From an uncultured Muribaculum sp. (lineage in GTDB: Bacteria > Bacteroidota > Bacteroidia > Bacteroidales > Muribaculaceae), in NCBI GenBank assembly GCA_910587665.1, contig CAJUMZ010000029.1:1-34200 (forward strand): a DNA stretch of 34,200 nucleotides. The letters are read 5' to 3'. Shown piece after piece: positions 32,261-34,200 of this stretch. The number at the start of each line of letters is the position of its first letter. Within the stretch, counting starts at the first letter, position 1. Position numbers and translations under genes: made by a program. The notes below the pieces were generated by a model, which had not been told where the DNA came from, made no database searches, and saw nothing but the letters and a program-made list of their open reading frames with translations.

Positions 32261-33336
32261 TATATTTGTTCTATGCATCTTTAGTCCTTCCTGCTTTTTC
32301 ATTTTCACAATTAGCAATTGGAATATATTTTCAAAATAGGATATTATGTATCCCATTTATTTTTATATGGTATATTAAACATTTCAGCTTAGCTGTATCA
32401 AAATGTAATGTCCCGATCTTATGCCTGATGTTTATTTTTGGAACATATTCACTGTTTGCTGTTATATTGGGCTGGAATGTGATGATGTATTTAGGATATT
32501 TTTTAACTGCTTTTTGTTTATTTCTGTCATTGCCAATAGTAAATGGAAACAGACTGTTATTCTTGAGGTTTTTTAAATTGTTTTTCTTATTGAATTGTTT
32601 GTTTGTAGTTTGGCAAATATGTTGTATAAATTTAGGCCTGACGTCATTGAGTATGTTGCAATCAAATTTGCCGGCACAATCAGAAGCAGGATATGAAATT
32701 CCTTTTTTTGTAAAACCTCCATTTATTCGTTACACCGGACTGTTTAATGAATCATCCCCATTTTCGGTATATTTGATGATTTGCATGTGCTTTTTTAAAG
32801 CTCTCGGCAAAGATTATAAGGGATATTTTTACGTAACATTGTTTCTTATCCTTTTAGGTGGGGCAAAAATCGGATATTTATTTTTAATAATATATAGTTT
32901 GTTTTTTGTCAAATCTAAATTAATAAAAATCGCAGCATTATCACTTTTTATTATAGTAGCATTTATTTTAGTTTGCAATTTTGACTTATTGATGGAATTT
33001 TCGCATGGAGAAGTGCGATCGATAATGTCTAGAATGTCTTCATTTGAAGATTCAAGAGAAAGTGAACTTACCTTATTTGGCTCTGGAATAAAAACTTCAT
33101 CCAATGGAAAGGTCGGCTTAGATATGTTTTCGATTTTAACAAGTGGATTTGGGTTGATTGGGAGCATCGCAATTCTGTTAAGTATAATTGGGTATTACTG
33201 GATTAGTAAGTCACCAATAAAAAAATATATGATATTGCCATTTATAATGGCAGCTTTGGGCAGTGGTTCATTATTGATTTTGCAATATTCATTAATGGCT
33301 TATTGCTTGAGCTTTAAACCGATAAAGCAAGAATAA
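32251..33336 (+). CDS. wzy: Wzy-like O-antigen/capsule polymerase
   Basis: This 361-residue protein is very hydrophobic, with about ten membrane segments and a larger polar loop. It contains FVKPPFIRYTGLFNESSPFSVYL at about 150-172, a stretch in the style of O-antigen ligase/polymerase periplasmic loops. The region SRMSSFEDSRESELTLFGSGIKTSSNGKVGLDMFSIL near 265-300 could be a second periplasmic loop. Wzy proteins are poorly conserved, so the call rests on topology, loop sequence and its place among Wzx and transferases. It would polymerise repeat units delivered by the flippase at 26917. It overlaps the upstream GT gene by 10 bp. No second polymerase candidate is seen in the window. Confidence 0.78.
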   Translation: MWIIYLFYASLVLPAFSFSQLAIGIYFQNRILCIPFIFIWYIKHFSLAVSKCNVPILCLMFIFGTYSLFAVILGWNVMMYLGYFLTAFCLFLSLPIVNGNRLLFLRFFKLFFLLNCLFVVWQICCINLGLTSLSMLQSNLPAQSEAGYEIPFFVKPPFIRYTGLFNESSPFSVYLMICMCFFKALGKDYKGYFYVTLFLILLGGAKIGYLFLIIYSLFFVKSKLIKIAALSLFIIVAFILVCNFDLLMEFSHGEVRSIMSRMSSFEDSRESELTLFGSGIKTSSNGKVGLDMFSILTSGFGLIGSIAILLSIIGYYWISKSPIKKYMILPFIMAALGSGSLLILQYSLMAYCLSFKPIKQE

Positions 33337-33387
33337 TTTATTTGATTGTCGGTATAGATCTTGATTATAACCGATATTATTAAAGTG

Positions 33388-34140
33388 ATGGAAAATTTAG
33401 TCACAATTGTAACGCCTTGTTATAATTCTCAACAAACAATTTTACAAACTATAGAATCCGTAATAAAACAGACGTATCCCAATTGGGAGATGCTTATTGT
33501 GGATGATTGTTCTACTGATGGCACAGCTGATATTGTAAAACGGTATGAAAATATTGATAGCCGGATAAAATATTTTAAAACAGAATTAAATTCCGGTTCC
33601 CCGTCTTTACCAAGAAATATAGGCATAGATAATGCTCAGGGTAAATATATCGCATTTCTTGATGCCGATGATATTTGGTTGCCTAATAAACTTGAATTAC
33701 AAATTAGTTCTTTGGAACAGAATGATTATGATTTGGTATATTCATATTATGAAAAAATAGATTGGGGAGGTAAACGTAATAGTCGTATAGTTAGGACAAG
33801 AATAAAAACTAAATATTGTGATCTTTTGAAATCTAACTCAATTCCATGTCTTACATCAATAATAAGAAAAGATAAAATAGGAGAGGTAAGATTCAAACAA
33901 ATCCCCCAAGAAGATTTTTGCTTCTGGCTTGATATACTCAAGAAAGGATACATAGCCCACAATATTTGTGAGATTACCGCTCTTTATAGGGAGGCAAAAA
34001 ACTCACGGTCGGCAAACAAATTGGATATGTTTAAGGGATATTGGAATGTTATCCGCAATCATCAGCATATAGGTTTAATGCCTGCCTGCCTCTATATGGT
34101 CACATATACTATATTGGGATTTGCAAAATATTTAAAATAA
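33388..34140 (+). CDS. family 2 glycosyltransferase
   Basis: This GT2 of 250 residues from the ATG at 33388 has MENLVTIVTPCYNSQQTILQ at the start, LIVDDCSTDGTADIV (36-50) and IAFLDADDIWLPNKLEL with the DxD-type metal site at Asp92-Asp95. A TTG start nine codons upstream (33361) would add ITDIIKV-type residues before the conserved start and is unlikely. The pattern of TPCYN, VDDCSTDGT and LDADD.W is that of the EpsE/WbbD-like GT2 group often encoded late in O-antigen clusters. Its substrate is unknown. It lies 51 bp after the polymerase gene and 6 bp before an SDR gene with higher GC. Confidence 0.92.
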   Translation: MENLVTIVTPCYNSQQTILQTIESVIKQTYPNWEMLIVDDCSTDGTADIVKRYENIDSRIKYFKTELNSGSPSLPRNIGIDNAQGKYIAFLDADDIWLPNKLELQISSLEQNDYDLVYSYYEKIDWGGKRNSRIVRTRIKTKYCDLLKSNSIPCLTSIIRKDKIGEVRFKQIPQEDFCFWLDILKKGYIAHNICEITALYREAKNSRSANKLDMFKGYWNVIRNHQHIGLMPACLYMVTYTILGFAKYLK

Positions 34141-34146
34141 CGATCT

Positions 34147-34200
34147 ATGAAAATAGCGATGATAGGTGCCAGTGGGTTTGTTGGCACGCGGCTGCTCGGG
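34147..34200 (+). CDS. start of an NAD(P)-dependent SDR gene, cut by the window edge
   Basis: Only 18 codons are visible: MKIAMIGASGFVGTRLLG. The GxxGxxG pattern in GASGFVG marks an N-terminal Rossmann fold of an SDR or NAD(P)-binding epimerase/reductase. Its GC content is higher than in the genes upstream, so it may lie at the edge of the imported AT-rich O-unit block. Nothing more can be said about the reaction. Confidence 0.75.
   Translation, partial: MKIAMIGASGFVGTRLLG

Noticed and set aside
1..34200. CRISPR array, tRNA, rRNA or known riboswitch
   Set aside because: No regularly spaced repeats, no cloverleaf or rRNA-like sequence and no riboswitch core were recognised in the intergenic regions.

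Overview
The window looks like a chromosomal segment of an anaerobic gut Bacteroidales. A Muribaculaceae- or Bacteroides-like genome is likely, but the exact taxon is inferred. The evidence is Bacteroidetes-type promoter elements (TTTG / TAnnTTTG) before nrdD and panC, an oxygen-sensitive class III ribonucleotide reductase, a capsule-locus style NusG paralogue at the head of a polysaccharide locus, and GC content near 45-50% in housekeeping genes. No rRNA, tRNA, CRISPR array or transposase gene was found.

Region 1 (1-2.0 kb) is the 3' end of an Rhs/YD-repeat polymorphic toxin. Its AT-rich C-terminal domain carries HELKH, a zinc metallopeptidase motif. A 4-nt overlapping lipoprotein gene follows, a candidate immunity gene, and then a strong terminator. 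Region 2 (2.0-3.1 kb) has a divergent TetR-type regulator and a small membrane protein. Region 3 (3.1-6.9 kb) has nrdD-nrdG and a voltage-sensor-type potassium channel. Region 4 (7-14.2 kb) is a long co-directional run: panC, panD, ffh, an alpha/beta hydrolase, a membrane-anchored MurF-like ligase, a Ddl-type ligase and gmd. Region 5 (14.2-16 kb) is a CPA-type cation/proton antiporter, preceded by a palindromic element.

Region 6 (16.0-19.4 kb) is the regulatory head of the surface-polysaccharide locus. A perfect 30-bp inverted repeat (16023-16052 and 16550-16579) encloses a 497-bp non-coding segment. That segment contains a rightward Bacteroidetes -7 box just inside the right repeat. Downstream is a NusG/UpxY-like antiterminator with an unusual helical C-terminal extension, followed by two genes of unknown function, each overlapping the previous one by ATGA. 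This resembles the invertible capsule promoters of Bacteroides with their UpxY antiterminators, so the locus is probably ON/OFF phase variable.

Region 7 (19.5-34.2 kb) is an O-antigen/capsule operon. It has a UDP-glucose dehydrogenase, a CDP-3,6-dideoxyhexose pathway (RfbF, RfbH, RfbG and two SDR reductases/epimerases), a dideoxyhexosyltransferase-like GT2, a Wzx flippase, an acyltransferase, four more glycosyltransferases, a Wzy-like polymerase and the start of another SDR gene. The central part, from about 25.9 to 34.1 kb, is strikingly AT-rich, as is usual for exchanged O-unit genes. Two poly-G tracts (G8 at the end of the first SDR gene, G9 inside the acyltransferase) are placed where a one-base slip would switch a reading frame. 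The locus therefore appears to have two layers of phase variation: promoter inversion for the whole locus, and slipped-strand switching for individual sugar modifications.
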